A stretch of DNA of 64,000 nt from Pseudotabrizicola sp. (GCF_030656345.1 NZ_JAUSNR010000010.1:124001-188000), one strand, 5' to 3'; counted from the first letter of the stretch, positions 48,062 to 58,174 are shown. Program-made: numbers and translations. Notes: generated by a model from the sequence alone, not told the origin.

Positions 48062-49198
48062 TCATTCCAATGCCGCCGCCATCGCGCCCCACAATGCCTC
48101 CACCGGCTCCACCCCGATGGACAGGCGCAAAAACCCCTCGGGCACCGCGTCGCCCCAGCGCGCCCGGCGCTCGCCCGCCGAATGGGTGCCGCCAAAGCTG
48201 GTCGACCGCACCATATAGGGGCAGCGCTCCAGAAACCGCTCGGCCACGGTGGCGTTTTCCAGCGTCATGCCGATCAGAAAGCCGAACCCCTGCATCTGCT
48301 GGCGTGACAGCGCATAAGACGGGTCATCCGCCAGCCCCGGATAGCGCAGGCTGCGCACCGCGCCATGCTCTGCCAGCCGCGCGGCGATGACGGCAGCCGA
48401 AGAACACATCCGCTCCAGCCGCACCTCCAGCGTCTCCAGCCCGCGGTGCACCAGCCAGGCCTCCATGCTGCCCGGAACCGACCCCGACAGCCGACGCCAG
48501 TCGCGCACCCGCGCCATGCGGGTGGCATCGCGCCCTGCGACATGGCCGAACAGCGCATCGGAATGACCAGCGGGTGCCTTGGTATCGGCGGCCACCACCA
48601 GATCGGCCCCCAGATCCAGCGGGCGCTGCAGCAGCGGCGTCATCGTGGTGTTGTCCACAATCACGATGGCCCCCGCCGCATGGGCGCGGGCGCAGACACC
48701 CTCTATATCCACCACATCCAGTCCGGGGTTAGACGGGGTTTCCAGATAGACCACCGCCGCCCCGGAGAAATCTGCGTCCGCATAGTCCAGCGTCTTGATC
48801 TGCACCACATCGACGCCCAGCGGGGCCAGAAACCCCTCTGACAGCACCCGCGTCACGTAATAGCCGTCGGATGGCAGGATCACCCGGTCGCCCGCGCGCA
48901 GGCTGGCAAACAGCGCCGCCGATATCGCGCCCATGCCGCTTGGAAAGGTCACAGTTTCCGCGTCTTCCAGCAGCGACAGCTGCGCCTCCACCGCCTCCCA
49001 TGTGGGCGTGCCGTTGCGGGCATAGATATAGGGCGCGCCCTGCACTTCGGGCAGATGATAGCTGGTCGATGTGGTCAGCGGCAGCGACACCGGATCGCCC
49101 TTGGCCAAGCTGTCGCTGCGGTGGTGCAGCATCTGCGCCAACCGGCGCTGCATGTCGGTATCCATCTGGACAAGCCCCTTTGGTTTCGGGGGCATCAT
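48062..49198 (-). CDS. Trans-sulfuration enzyme family PLP protein (cystathionine beta-lyase/gamma-synthase type)
   Basis: 378 residues from the ATG at 49198; ATG 49165 (AAAGGGG upstream) is an alternative. YARNGTPTWEAVEAQLSLLE, FPSGMGAISAALFAS, ETPSNPGLDVVDIEGV and the PLP lysine in ADTKAPAGHSDALFG follow the Cys/Met metabolism PLP family. The usual Tyr after TK is Ala here (TKAP). It may cleave cystathionine or another sulfur amino acid. A TTAA-N7-TTAA element lies just upstream at 49247-49261. Confidence 0.88.
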   Translation of the reverse strand: MMPPKPKGLVQMDTDMQRRLAQMLHHRSDSLAKGDPVSLPLTTSTSYHLPEVQGAPYIYARNGTPTWEAVEAQLSLLEDAETVTFPSGMGAISAALFASLRAGDRVILPSDGYYVTRVLSEGFLAPLGVDVVQIKTLDYADADFSGAAVVYLETPSNPGLDVVDIEGVCARAHAAGAIVIVDNTTMTPLLQRPLDLGADLVVAADTKAPAGHSDALFGHVAGRDATRMARVRDWRRLSGSVPGSMEAWLVHRGLETLEVRLERMCSSAAVIAARLAEHGAVRSLRYPGLADDPSYALSRQQMQGFGFLIGMTLENATVAERFLERCPYMVRSTSFGGTHSAGERRARWGDAVPEGFLRLSIGVEPVEALWGAMAAALE

Positions 49199-49246
49199 CG
49201 GTCGGCCCCTGCGCAAAGGCAAGGGCAGCCAGACCAGCGGCAAGTG

Positions 49247-49261
49247 TTAAAAATCCGTTAA
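49247..49261 (-). promoter_or_regulatory. CtrA-type binding site (TTAA-N7-TTAA)
   Basis: Exact TTAA-N7-TTAA; on the minus strand it is followed by C, giving the full Caulobacter consensus TTAA-N7-TTAAC. It lies about 50 bases before the PLP-enzyme start. Function is inferred from the match alone. Confidence 0.5.
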
Positions 49262-49337
49262 ACCAAAACGGCCAAGCCCTTGATATATAGGGGCCTGACC
49301 GCGTGTAGCACAGGGGGGAAATCCCCGGCCAAGGTCA

Positions 49338-49370
49338 GCCTTTCCGGCGGGAAACCCCCGCCGGAAAGGC
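49338..49370. terminator. Strong hairpin after the cyclophilin operon
   Basis: GCCTTTCCGGCGGG and CCCGCCGGAAAGGC form a 14-bp stem around five bases, 14 bases beyond the stop of the periplasmic cyclophilin gene. No T-run on the minus strand. Confidence 0.65.
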
Positions 49371-49383
49371 CGGATATGGGGCC

Positions 49384-49995
49384 TTACTCGGCCACAGTCA
49401 CCCGCTCCATCCGGTCGGGATCGCTGACCTCACCATTGCCGCCGTCGCCCTTCTTGATGGCATCGACGACCTCCATCCCCGAGATCACCCGGCCCACAAC
49501 CGTATACTGGCCGTTCAGGAACTCACCGGGGGCGAACATGATGAAGAACTGGCTGTTGGCGCTGTCAGGGCTCTGGCTTCGGGCCATGCCGACGACGCCC
49601 CGCTCAAAGCTCAGCCCGGAAAACTCCGCCGGCAGATCGGGGCGCGAAGACCCGCCCATCCCCGCCATCGTGGTATCCCCGTCCGCCTTGCCGTAAGCCA
49701 CGTCGCCGGTCTGGGCCATGAAGCCATCGATGACGCGGTGGAACACCACACCATCATAGGCGCCTTCAGCCGCCAGTGCCGTGATCTGCTCCACATGTTT
49801 GGGGGCCACATCCGGCAGCATATCGATCACGATCTGCCCGGACGTGCTGCCCGCAACCTCGATCACCAGATTTGGCCCCGGCCCGTCTTCGGCCTGCGCC
49901 ATCACCGGGGTGGCGAACTGGCTGATGCCATAGCCACCCACAACCGCCAGACCAAGGGCGAAAATCCCGCCCGCTATGAAACGATCACGCGACAT
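49384..49995 (-). CDS. Peptidylprolyl isomerase, periplasmic cyclophilin
   Basis: 203 residues. An N-terminal hydrophobic segment (RFIAGGIFALGLAVVGGYG) then MAQAED suggests export, perhaps with cleavage after AQA. The cyclophilin core [23 protein letters not shown] and [15 protein letters not shown] is complete. It catalyses prolyl cis-trans isomerisation in the periplasm. It overlaps the cytoplasmic cyclophilin gene by 11 bases and shares its motifs, so the pair looks like an old tandem duplication. Confidence 0.94.
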   Translation of the reverse strand: MSRDRFIAGGIFALGLAVVGGYGISQFATPVMAQAEDGPGPNLVIEVAGSTSGQIVIDMLPDVAPKHVEQITALAAEGAYDGVVFHRVIDGFMAQTGDVAYGKADGDTTMAGMGGSSRPDLPAEFSGLSFERGVVGMARSQSPDSANSQFFIMFAPGEFLNGQYTVVGRVISGMEVVDAIKKGDGGNGEVSDPDRMERVTVAE

Positions 49996-50494
49996 CGGCG
50001 GCCACCCGTACTGTGATCATCCGGTCCGGCGCTGCTGGTGGTTCACCCTTGGCGATCTTGTCCACATGTTCCATCCCCGAGATCACCCGGCCATAGACGG
50101 TGTACTGGTTGTTCAGAAAATGGTTGTCGGCAAAGTTGATGAAAAACTGGCTGTTGGCCGAATTCGGGTTCTGGCTGCGCGCCGCGCCCAAGGTGCCCCG
50201 GTCATGCGGCAGTTTGGAGAATTCCGCCGGCAGATCCGGCAGATCGGACCCACCCGTGCCTGCCCGGCGCAGGTTGAAGTTGTTTTCCATATTGCCGTTT
50301 TCCACGTCGCCGGTCTGCGCCATGAAACCGTTGATCACGCGGTGAAAGCACACATTGTCATAGGCCTTGGCGCGGGCGAGTTCCTTCATCCGCGCGGTAT
50401 GCTTGGGGGCCACATCGGCCAGCAGTTCGATCACCACTTCGCCGTCTTTCAGCGTCAGGATGATGGTGTTTTCTGGGTCTTTGATCTCGGCCAT
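49985..50494 (-). CDS. Peptidylprolyl isomerase, cytoplasmic cyclophilin
   Basis: 169 residues from the ATG at 50494. [46 protein letters not shown] (core parts SQFFINFA and YTVYGRVI) are the cyclophilin active-site segments. No signal peptide. It folds proteins in the cytoplasm. Start has AAGGAGCC upstream. Confidence 0.95.
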   Translation of the reverse strand: MAEIKDPENTIILTLKDGEVVIELLADVAPKHTARMKELARAKAYDNVCFHRVINGFMAQTGDVENGNMENNFNLRRAGTGGSDLPDLPAEFSKLPHDRGTLGAARSQNPNSANSQFFINFADNHFLNNQYTVYGRVISGMEHVDKIAKGEPPAAPDRMITVRVAADVA

Positions 50495-50634
50495 CGGTGT
50501 TGGCTCCTTACTGTTGTCTGGCCCGGAACCTAATGTCCGGGGCCGGATATGGAAAGGGGGCCTTGTGCAGATCGGTTGACCTGCGCGGCATTCCGGCGGA
50601 AACAGGGGGCGGTATTTCGACAGGGGAGTCCGAA

Positions 50635-51825
50635 ATGGGCTGGAAAACACTCGACGACATCGGTCTGGCTGGCAAAACCGTGCTGGTCCGCGTTGACATC
50701 AACGTGCCGATGGAGGCCGGTCGCGTGACCGACACCACCCGGATCGACAAGATCCGGCCCACGGTCGAGGACATCATCGCGCGCGGCGGGCGGGTGGTTC
50801 TGCTGGCACATTTCGACCGGCCCAAGGGCAAGGTGGTGCCGGACATGAGCCTTGGCCACATCGCGGGCGCGCTGGAGCAAAGCCTTGGCCGCAAGGTGGT
50901 GTTCAGTGCGCAGAGCACAGGTGCTGTGGCGGCAGAGGCGATTGCCGGGGCCGAACCCGGGGATGTGGTGCTGCTGGAAAACACCCGCTTTCACCCCGGC
51001 GAGGAAAAGAACGATCCGGCCTTTGCCGCCGAACTGGCGGCGTTGGGCGATGTCTTTGTGAATGATGCGTTTTCCGCTGCGCATCGCGCCCATGCTTCGA
51101 CCGAAGCACTTGCCCGGCGGCTGCCAGCCGCCGCGGGCCGGTTGATGGAGGCGGAGCTGAAGGCGCTGGAAGCCGCCCTTGGCACGCCCAAACGCCCGGT
51201 GGTGGCGGTTGTGGGCGGGGCCAAGGTGTCCACCAAGCTGGACCTGTTGGGCAATCTGGTGACCAAGGTCGATCATCTGGTGATCGGCGGCGGCATGGCG
51301 AATACGTTTCTGGTGGCGCAGGGGATCGAGGTTGGCAAATCGCTGGCAGAACGCGACATGGCCGACACCGCGCGCGAGATTCTGGGCAAGGCCAAGGCTG
51401 CGGGCTGCACCATTCACCTGCCGGTCGATGTGGTGGTGGCGCGGGAGTTCAAGGCCAATGCCGCGCATGATGTGGTGGCGGCAGATGCCTGCCCCGCCGA
51501 TGCGATGATTCTGGATGCCGGGCCGATGAGCGTGGCCACCATCGTCAAGGTGTTTGAGGCATCTGAAACCCTGATCTGGAACGGCCCGCTTGGCGCGTTC
51601 GAGCTGACGCCGTTTGACGCAGCCACCAATGCGGCAGCAAAATCGGCGGCGGCGCTGACGCGCGAGGGCAAGCTGATTTCGGTCGCCGGGGGCGGCGATA
51701 CGGTCTCCGCGCTCAATCAGGCGGGGGCGGCGGCGGATTTCACCTTTATCTCCACCGCTGGCGGGGCGTTCCTTGAGTGGATGGAGGGCAAAGACCTGCC
51801 CGGCGTGGCGGCGCTGACCGCATAG
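50635..51825 (+). CDS. pgk: Phosphoglycerate kinase
   Basis: 396 residues. [65 protein letters not shown] and the C-terminal [10 protein letters not shown] are diagnostic. It makes ATP from 1,3-bisphosphoglycerate. The aldolase gene follows. Confidence 0.97.
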   Translation: MGWKTLDDIGLAGKTVLVRVDINVPMEAGRVTDTTRIDKIRPTVEDIIARGGRVVLLAHFDRPKGKVVPDMSLGHIAGALEQSLGRKVVFSAQSTGAVAAEAIAGAEPGDVVLLENTRFHPGEEKNDPAFAAELAALGDVFVNDAFSAAHRAHASTEALARRLPAAAGRLMEAELKALEAALGTPKRPVVAVVGGAKVSTKLDLLGNLVTKVDHLVIGGGMANTFLVAQGIEVGKSLAERDMADTAREILGKAKAAGCTIHLPVDVVVAREFKANAAHDVVAADACPADAMILDAGPMSVATIVKVFEASETLIWNGPLGAFELTPFDAATNAAAKSAAALTREGKLISVAGGGDTVSALNQAGAAADFTFISTAGGAFLEWMEGKDLPGVAALTA

Positions 51826-51943
51826 ACAACGCGCGACGGACGAAGGCCCGCATTTCAATGTGTTAGCGCCACCACGATTGCGGGACCGCCTGCATCGGGG
51901 TATCCAAAGCCAAATCGACAGTGTTTTTACAAGGATCACCGAC

Positions 51944-52837
51944 ATGACTTTCGCGCAGGCTGCTGACCAGATCGGCAAGGGGAACGGGTTTATCGCCGCA
52001 CTGGACCAGTCCGGCGGATCAACGCCAAAGGCGCTTAAGCTGTATGGCATGGCGGAGGATGCCTATTCGGGCGAGGCGGCGATGTATGACATGATCCACG
52101 CCATGCGCTCGCGCATCATCAAATCACCCGCCTTCACCGGCGACAAGGTGGTGGGTGCGATCCTGTTTGAGCAGACCATGGACCGCGACATCGACGGCAT
52201 TCCGACCGCGCAGTTCCTGTGGGACCAGCGCGGCGTGGTGCCGTTCCTGAAGATCGACAAAGGGCTGGAGGCAGAGGCCGACGGCGTGCAGCTGATGAAG
52301 CCGATGCCGGATCTGGAGACGCTTCTGGCGCGGGCCAAGGGGCTGGGGGTGTTCGGCACCAAGGAACGCTCGGTCGTGAATGCGGCCAATGCCAAGGGCA
52401 TCGCCGCGATTGTGGCCCAGCAGTTTGCGGTTGGGGAACAAGTGGCCGCCGCCGGTCTGATGCCGATACTGGAGCCGGAGGTCACGATTTCCATCGCCGA
52501 CAAGCCAGAGGCCGAGGCGCTGTTGCAAGAGGAAATCCTCAAGCACCTCAACGCCCTGCCCGCCGACCGCAAGGTGATGCTGAAACTGTCGCTGCCCTCG
52601 GTCGACGGGTTCTATGCGCCGCTGGTCGATCATCCGCGGGTGCTGAAAGTGGTGGCGCTGTCGGGCGGGCACAGCCGCGAGGCTGCCAACGCCATTCTGT
52701 CACGCAACCGGGGCATCATCGCCAGCTTCAGCCGCGCACTGACCGAAGGCCTGTCGGCACAGCAATCTGATGCTGAATTTGATGCGGTGCTTGGCCGCGC
52801 CATCGACAGCATTCACGCGGCCTCTGTCGCGGGCTGA
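51944..52837 (+). CDS. fda: Class I fructose-bisphosphate aldolase
   Basis: 297 residues. FIAALDQSGGSTPKALKLYG near residue 16, FLKIDKGL near 103, the Schiff-base lysine in RKVMLKLSLPS near 207, and VALSGGHSREAAN near 240 match the Staphylococcus/Synechocystis-type short class I aldolase. It interconverts fructose bisphosphate with triose phosphates. It follows pgk by 118 bases. Confidence 0.95.
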   Translation: MTFAQAADQIGKGNGFIAALDQSGGSTPKALKLYGMAEDAYSGEAAMYDMIHAMRSRIIKSPAFTGDKVVGAILFEQTMDRDIDGIPTAQFLWDQRGVVPFLKIDKGLEAEADGVQLMKPMPDLETLLARAKGLGVFGTKERSVVNAANAKGIAAIVAQQFAVGEQVAAAGLMPILEPEVTISIADKPEAEALLQEEILKHLNALPADRKVMLKLSLPSVDGFYAPLVDHPRVLKVVALSGGHSREAANAILSRNRGIIASFSRALTEGLSAQQSDAEFDAVLGRAIDSIHAASVAG

Positions 52838-52867
52838 CCGCGCCCCCGGGGCATTAAGAAATGTGAT

Positions 52868-52894
52868 CGGAATTCCCCGCGCGGGGGATTCCCT
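52868..52894 (+). terminator. Hairpin after the aldolase gene
   Basis: GGAATTCCCCGC/GCGGGGGATTCC is nearly self-complementary and is followed by CTTT. Probable terminator; a second stem GGCCG/CGGCC lies at 52926-52943. Confidence 0.55.
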
Positions 52895-52957
52895 TTGCGA
52901 ATCAGATGTGTCATCACTTGTGAAAGGCCGGAAGACACGGCCTGAAGGGGCAGACAG

Positions 52958-53260
52958 ATGACGGCACAGGGCAAACGCCTGCCGATCGGCGGCATTCTCT
53001 ATCTGATGATGGCCTTCATGCTGGGGGCCTATTTCACCTTTGCCGCCGTGCAAGGCGATTACGGCGTGTTCCGCCAGGTCCAGATCCGGGCCGAGGCCGA
53101 GGCGCTGCGGGTCGAACGCGACCGGCTGTATCAGGATCTGGCCAAAATCAGCAACCTGACCGCGCGTCTGTCGGACCGCTTTCTGGATGTTGATCTGCTG
53201 GATGAACAGGTGCGCGATGTGCTGGGCTATGTGCGTGCCGATGAAATCGTGATCCGCTAA
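52958..53260 (+). CDS. ftsB: Septum formation initiator FtsB/DivIC family
   Basis: 100 residues. One membrane segment (IGGILYLMMAFMLGAYFTFAA, about 10-30) is followed by a periplasmic coiled coil (IRAEAEALRVERDRLYQDLAKI, about 43-66) and LSDRFLDVDLLDEQVRDVLGY. It is part of the divisome with FtsL and FtsQ. Position between the aldolase and pdhA is common in Rhodobacteraceae. Confidence 0.92.
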   Translation: MTAQGKRLPIGGILYLMMAFMLGAYFTFAAVQGDYGVFRQVQIRAEAEALRVERDRLYQDLAKISNLTARLSDRFLDVDLLDEQVRDVLGYVRADEIVIR

Positions 53261-53281
53261 ACCCTTTTCCCTGCCCCACAG

Positions 53282-53305
53282 GCCCGCCCTTCCGGCGGGC
53301 TTTTT
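53282..53305 (+). terminator. Rho-independent terminator after ftsB
   Basis: GCCCGCC and GGCGGGC pair around CTTCC, followed by five T. Confidence 0.9.
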
Positions 53306-53354
53306 CATGCGCCTTCCGGGGCGCATTTTTTGTTTTGCCCAATAAAACCCGATA

Positions 53355-53389
53355 GGCTATGAATGGTTTAACACTAAACTATCCTAGCC
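53355..53389. promoter_or_regulatory. Inverted repeat upstream of pdhA, possible operator
   Basis: GTTTA-ACAC-TAAAC (53366-53379) is nested in an outer GGCTA (53355-53359)/TAGCC (53385-53389) pair, all centred near 53372. It lies 22 bases before the pdhA start. It is AT-rich relative to its surroundings and unlike the E. coli PdhR box. Function inferred. Confidence 0.45.
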
Positions 53390-53410
53390 ACTGACGGGAG
53401 GGTGCCGCAT

Positions 53411-54400
53411 ATGGCCGCCAAGAAACCAGCCGAGAGGCCGAACGCCTCGAAGGAAGAGTTGCTGAAATACTACCGCGAGATGCTGCTGATCCGCAGGTTC
53501 GAGGAAAAGGCCGGGCAGCTGTACGGCATGGGCCTGATCGGCGGCTTCTGCCACCTGTATATCGGGCAGGAAGCGGTGGTCGTGGGCCTTGAGGCTGCGG
53601 CCAAAGAGGGTGACAAGCGCGTCACCAGCTACCGCGACCACGGCCATATGCTGGCCTGCGGCATGGACCCAAAGGGCGTCATGGCGGAACTGACCGGGCG
53701 CATCGGCGGCTATTCCAAGGGCAAGGGCGGCTCGATGCACATGTTCTCGAAAGAGAAGCATTTCTACGGCGGCCACGGCATCGTCGGCGCGCAGGTGCCG
53801 CTGGGGGCCGGTCTGGCCTTCGCCGACAAGTATCTGGGCAATGACAACGTGACCTTCACCTATTTCGGCGACGGCGCTGCCAATCAGGGCCAGGTCTACG
53901 AGGCCTATAACATGGCCGAACTATGGAACCTGCCAGTGATTTTCGTGATCGAAAACAACGGCTACGCCATGGGCACCTCTGTCAAACGGTCGACCAAATC
54001 GCCGTCCCTGTGGGAACGCGGTGCCGCTTATGGCATCAAGGGCGAAGCGGTGGATGGCATGGATGTGCTGGCCGTGAAGGCCGCCGGAGAAAAGGCGGTT
54101 GCCGCCTGCCGCGCGGGTCAGGGGCCCTATATCTTAGAGATGATGACCTATCGCTATCGCGGCCATTCGATGTCGGACCCGGCAAAGTACCGGACCCGCG
54201 AAGAAGTGGAGAAAATGCGCTCTGAGAAGGACGCCATCGAACATGTGCGCGACCTGCTGCTGCAAGGCGGCCTTGCCAGCGACGAAGACCTGAAAGCCAT
54301 CGACAAAGAGATCAAGGCGCAGGTCAACGAATCCGCCGAATTCGCCAAAGACAGCCCAGAGCCTCCGGTTGAGGAACTCTGGACCGACATCTACGCCTGA
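53411..54400 (+). CDS. pdhA: Pyruvate dehydrogenase E1 component, alpha subunit
   Basis: 329 residues from the ATG at 53411, which has GGGAGGG at the right distance; a GTG at 53402 is in frame but too close to it. The thiamine diphosphate motif [17 protein letters not shown] near residue 157 and [10 protein letters not shown] near 185 are clear, and [16 protein letters not shown] is the phosphorylation-loop equivalent. It decarboxylates pyruvate with PdhB. First gene of pdhA-pdhB-pdhC. Confidence 0.97.
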   Translation: MAAKKPAERPNASKEELLKYYREMLLIRRFEEKAGQLYGMGLIGGFCHLYIGQEAVVVGLEAAAKEGDKRVTSYRDHGHMLACGMDPKGVMAELTGRIGGYSKGKGGSMHMFSKEKHFYGGHGIVGAQVPLGAGLAFADKYLGNDNVTFTYFGDGAANQGQVYEAYNMAELWNLPVIFVIENNGYAMGTSVKRSTKSPSLWERGAAYGIKGEAVDGMDVLAVKAAGEKAVAACRAGQGPYILEMMTYRYRGHSMSDPAKYRTREEVEKMRSEKDAIEHVRDLLLQGGLASDEDLKAIDKEIKAQVNESAEFAKDSPEPPVEELWTDIYA

Positions 54401-54413
54401 GGGGGAACACGAC

Positions 54414-55793
54414 ATGGCAACCGAAGTATTGATGCCCGCGCTTTCCCCGACGATGGAAGAAGGCACACTGGCCAAATGGCTGGTAAAAGAAGGCGATGCG
54501 GTGAAATCCGGCCAGATTCTGGCCGAGATCGAAACCGACAAGGCCACGATGGAGTTTGAGGCCACCGATGAGGGGATCATCGGCAAGCTGCTGATCACCG
54601 AGGGCACCGCCGGGGTGAAAGTGAACACCCCGATTGCGGTGATCGTCGAAGAAGGCGAAACCGTCAGCGACACCCCCGCGCCGAAGGTGGCCGAAGCGGT
54701 TGCCCCGGCAGCAGAGGCCCCGCCTTCGGTGCCCGCACAAGCCGCCGCTCCTGCGCCCGCGCCCGTCGTGGCCGCCAAAGGCTGGCCGCACACCGACCTG
54801 CCAGAAGGGCCGACGAAGACGATGACCGTCCGCGAAGCCCTGCGCGAGGCGATGGCGGAAGAAATGCGCCGCGATCCCAATGTCTTCCTGATGGGGGAAG
54901 AGGTTGGCGAATACCAAGGTGCCTACAAGATCAGCCAAGGGTTGCTCGATGAATTCGGGGCCAAGCGCGTGGTCGATACCCCGATCACCGAGCACGGCTT
55001 TGCCGGCATCGCGGTCGGGGCCAGCTGGGGTGGCCTGCGCCCCATTGTCGAGTTCATGACCTTCAACTTCGCCATGCAGGCGATTGACCATATCATCAAC
55101 TCGGCGGCCAAGACGCTGTACATGTCGGGCGGCCAGATGGGCAGCCCGATGGTGTTCCGTGGCCCGAACGGCGCCGCCGCCCGCGTGGGCGCGCAGCATT
55201 CCCAGGATTATTCGGCATGGTACGCGGCCATTCCGGGCCTGCGCGTCTGCATCCCCTATTCTGCGGCTGATGCCAAAGGCCTGCTGAAATCGGCGATCCG
55301 CGACCCGAACCCGGTGATCTTCCTTGAGAATGAAATCCTGTACGGCCGCAGCTTTGACGTGCCAACCGATCCGGATTTCACCATTCCCTTCGGTAAGGCG
55401 TCGATCATCCGCGAAGGTAGCGATGTAACCATCGTCAGCTTTGGGATCGGTGTGGCACATTCCTTGCTGGCAGCGGATGAACTGGCGAAAGACGGCATCA
55501 ACGCCGAAGTAATCAACCTGCGCACCCTGCGCCCGATTGATTACGATACGGTGCTGGCATCGGTGCAAAAGACCAACCGCTGCATCACGGTGGAAGAAGG
55601 TTTCCCCGTGGGGTCGATCGGCGACCATATGGCCAGCACGATCATGCAGCGTGCGTTCGACTATCTGGACGCGCCCGTCATCACCTGCACCGGCAAGGAT
55701 GTGCCGATGCCCTATGCGGCGAACCTTGAAAAATTCGCGTTGATCACCCCGGCGGAAATCGCTGCCGCGGTGAAATCTGTCTGCTACCGCTAA
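54414..55793 (+). CDS. pdhB: Pyruvate dehydrogenase E1 component, beta subunit with N-terminal lipoyl domain
   Basis: 459 residues. Residues 1-80 form a lipoyl domain with the lipoylated lysine in ETDKATMEF near 43. An Ala/Pro linker (about 85-125) leads to the E1-beta domain ([21 protein letters not shown] onward; [31 protein letters not shown]). Lipoyl-E1-beta fusions are an alphaproteobacterial trait. The first 57 residues are almost the same as those of PdhC. Confidence 0.97.
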   Translation: MATEVLMPALSPTMEEGTLAKWLVKEGDAVKSGQILAEIETDKATMEFEATDEGIIGKLLITEGTAGVKVNTPIAVIVEEGETVSDTPAPKVAEAVAPAAEAPPSVPAQAAAPAPAPVVAAKGWPHTDLPEGPTKTMTVREALREAMAEEMRRDPNVFLMGEEVGEYQGAYKISQGLLDEFGAKRVVDTPITEHGFAGIAVGASWGGLRPIVEFMTFNFAMQAIDHIINSAAKTLYMSGGQMGSPMVFRGPNGAAARVGAQHSQDYSAWYAAIPGLRVCIPYSAADAKGLLKSAIRDPNPVIFLENEILYGRSFDVPTDPDFTIPFGKASIIREGSDVTIVSFGIGVAHSLLAADELAKDGINAEVINLRTLRPIDYDTVLASVQKTNRCITVEEGFPVGSIGDHMASTIMQRAFDYLDAPVITCTGKDVPMPYAANLEKFALITPAEIAAAVKSVCYR

Positions 55794-55805
55794 GGAGAGC
55801 GCATC

Positions 55806-57113
55806 ATGGCAACCGAAATCCTGATGCCCGCGCTGTCTCCCACGATGGAAGAGGGCACGCTGGCCAAATGGCTGGTCAAAGAGGGCGATGTGGTGAAATC
55901 CGGCCAGATTCTGGCCGAGATCGAAACCGACAAGGCGACGATGGAGTTTGAAGCGACCGATGAAGGCACCATCGGCAAGCTGCTGGTGGCCGAAGGCACA
56001 TCGGGGGTGAAGGTGAACGCCGCCATCGCCGTGCTGCTGGAAGAGGGGGAGGATGCCTCTACCACTGTAGCTGCACCCGCAGCCGCGAAACCGGCGGAAG
56101 CTGCCCCGGCAGCGGCTCCCGCCGCTGCGGCACCCGCTGCCCCTGCCGCCGCTCCGGCGGCGTCGGGCGCGCGGGTCTTCGCTTCACCGCTCGCGCGGCG
56201 GATCGCCAGGGAAAAAGGTCTGGACCTGACCGCGGTTCAGGGCTCCGGCCCGCATGGCCGCATCGTGCGCGCCGATGTCGAAGGCGCGCAAGCGGCACCG
56301 AAGGCCACCGCTGCGGCCCCTGCCCCGGCAGCAGCTGCAGCCCCTGCGGCGGCGGCCCCAGCCAAGGGCGCAATGCCCACCGGCCCGTCCACGGAAACCG
56401 TGCTGAAAATGTACGCCGACCGTGACTTCACCGAGGTGGCACTGGACGGCATGCGCCGCACCATCGCCGCCCGGCTGACCGAGGCCAAGCAGACCATCCC
56501 GCATTTCTACCTGCGCCGCGACGTGCAGCTGGATGCGCTGATGGAGTTCCGGGGCAACCTGAACAAATCGCTCGAATCGCGTGGCGTGAAACTGTCGGTC
56601 AATGACTTCATCATCAAGGCCTGTGCCCAGGCGCTGCAAGCCGTGCCGGATTGCAACGCGGTCTGGGCTGGCGACCGGATCCTGAAGCTGAAGCCATCGG
56701 ATGTGGCGGTTGCTGTCGCGATTGAAGGCGGCTTGTTCACCCCCGTTCTGCGCGATGCCGACAAGAAGTCGCTTTCGGCACTGTCGGCCGAGATGAAGGA
56801 TCTGGCTGGACGGGCGAAAACCAAAAAGCTGGCCCCGCACGAATATCAGGGCGGCAGCTTTGCGATCTCGAACCTCGGGATGATGGGGATCGACAATTTC
56901 GACGCCGTCATCAACCCGCCGCATGGCTCGATCCTTGCGGTAGGCGCAGGCGTGAAAAAGCCGGTGGTCAAGGCGGATGGCACGATTGGTGTGGCCACCG
57001 TGATGTCGATGACCCTGTCGGTTGATCACCGGGTGATCGACGGTGCCCTTGGGGCCGCGTTCCTGAAAGCGGTGATCGAGGCGCTGGAAAACCCGATGAC
57101 GATGCTGGCCTGA
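55806..57113 (+). CDS. pdhC: Dihydrolipoamide acetyltransferase, E2 of pyruvate dehydrogenase
   Basis: 435 residues. One lipoyl domain (1-80, ETDKATMEF), an Ala/Pro linker, an E1/E3-binding domain ([28 protein letters not shown]; core [10 protein letters not shown] and GSGPHGRI), a second linker, and the catalytic domain ending [16 protein letters not shown] with the active-site His. It transfers acetyl groups to CoA and forms the complex core. lpd is not in the window. A 29-bp perfect palindromic repeat follows. Confidence 0.97.
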   Translation: MATEILMPALSPTMEEGTLAKWLVKEGDVVKSGQILAEIETDKATMEFEATDEGTIGKLLVAEGTSGVKVNAAIAVLLEEGEDASTTVAAPAAAKPAEAAPAAAPAAAAPAAPAAAPAASGARVFASPLARRIAREKGLDLTAVQGSGPHGRIVRADVEGAQAAPKATAAAPAPAAAAAPAAAAPAKGAMPTGPSTETVLKMYADRDFTEVALDGMRRTIAARLTEAKQTIPHFYLRRDVQLDALMEFRGNLNKSLESRGVKLSVNDFIIKACAQALQAVPDCNAVWAGDRILKLKPSDVAVAVAIEGGLFTPVLRDADKKSLSALSAEMKDLAGRAKTKKLAPHEYQGGSFAISNLGMMGIDNFDAVINPPHGSILAVGAGVKKPVVKADGTIGVATVMSMTLSVDHRVIDGALGAAFLKAVIEALENPMTMLA

Positions 57114-57160
57114 TCCATGTCCCCCGCCCGGCGCTACGCCGGGTTGGGGAGGTCGGGACA

Positions 57161-57232
57161 TTGAGTATTTAGATCAAGATGAAGCCCGGAGTGCGCGCGC
57201 GCCCCGGGCTTCATCTTGATCTAAATACTCAA
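57161..57232. repeat. Dispersed intergenic repeat, full palindromic copy
   Basis: Arms 57161-57189 and 57204-57232 are perfect inverted copies of 29 bases around a 14-base GC-rich loop. It lies between convergent pdhC and cysE and probably also terminates transcription from both sides. Confidence 0.92.
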
Positions 57233-57283
57233 TAGCAACAGCGTCATCCGCGCACGGGCGGCAGAGCATAGGCAGGTCCGGCT

Positions 57284-58087
57284 TTAGCCGCTGATCACTT
57301 GATCCATGGTGATCGACGGGTTCGAGCACCCCGCCTCGCCCACCACACGCGCGGGTACACCGGCCACAGTTTTGCACGGCGGCACATCCTGCAACACCAC
57401 CGACCCGGCGGCGATGCGCGAGCAATGGCCGATGCTGATATTGCCCAGCACCTTGGCCCCGGCCCCGATCAGCACTCCATCGCCGATCTTGGGGTGACGG
57501 TCGCCGTCTTCCTTGCCCGTGCCGCCCAGGGTGACCGAATGCAGCATCGAGACATTGTCGCCCACCACAGCCGTTTCACCGATCACGATGGAATGGGCAT
57601 GGTCGATCATGATGCCACGCCCGACCTTGGCCGCCGGGTGGATATCGACGCCAAACACCTCGCTCACCCGCATCTGCACAAAATAGGCCAGATCGCGCCG
57701 CCCATGGGTCCAGAGCCAGTGGCCGACCCGGTAGGCCTGCACCGCCTGATAGCCCTTGAAGAACAGGATCGGCTGCAGATAGCGGTGGCAGGCCGGGTCG
57801 CGGTCGAACACCGCCATCAGGTCGGCACGCGCCGCCGCCCCCAGATCGGGGTCTTCGCGGTAGGCCTGATCGGCGATTTCGCGCAAGATCTGCTCGCCCA
57901 TTTCCGGCGAGGCCAGCTTGAACGAAAAGCGGTAGGCGAGCGCCTGTTCCATTGTCGGATGATGCAAAAGCGACGAATGGATCAGCCCGCCAAGCAGCGG
58001 ATCATCCTTGATCGCCGTCTCTGCCTCGTCACAGACCCGGTTCCAGACCGGATCGAGGGGCGACAGTTTCAGTTTGCGCTCGGCCAT
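57284..58087 (-). CDS. cysE: Serine O-acetyltransferase
   Basis: 267 residues from the ATG at 58087. The N-terminal helical domain (PVWNRVCDEAETAI; SSLLHHPTMEQALAYRFSFKL) is followed by a left-handed beta-helix of hexapeptide repeats (VDIHPAAKVGRGIMIDHAHSIVIGETAVVGDNV; core IDHAHSIVIGETAV). The catalytic His/Asp sit in DHAHS. It makes O-acetylserine for cysteine synthesis. Confidence 0.96.
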   Translation of the reverse strand: MAERKLKLSPLDPVWNRVCDEAETAIKDDPLLGGLIHSSLLHHPTMEQALAYRFSFKLASPEMGEQILREIADQAYREDPDLGAAARADLMAVFDRDPACHRYLQPILFFKGYQAVQAYRVGHWLWTHGRRDLAYFVQMRVSEVFGVDIHPAAKVGRGIMIDHAHSIVIGETAVVGDNVSMLHSVTLGGTGKEDGDRHPKIGDGVLIGAGAKVLGNISIGHCSRIAAGSVVLQDVPPCKTVAGVPARVVGEAGCSNPSITMDQVISG

Positions 58088-58174
58088 GGCACGATCCTTT
58101 CGCAGTGTCGGTCTGAAATGTAGCAGGTTGCGCGCCGGTTCAACAGCCCGTCTGTAAAAACCTGAGGATGAGGC

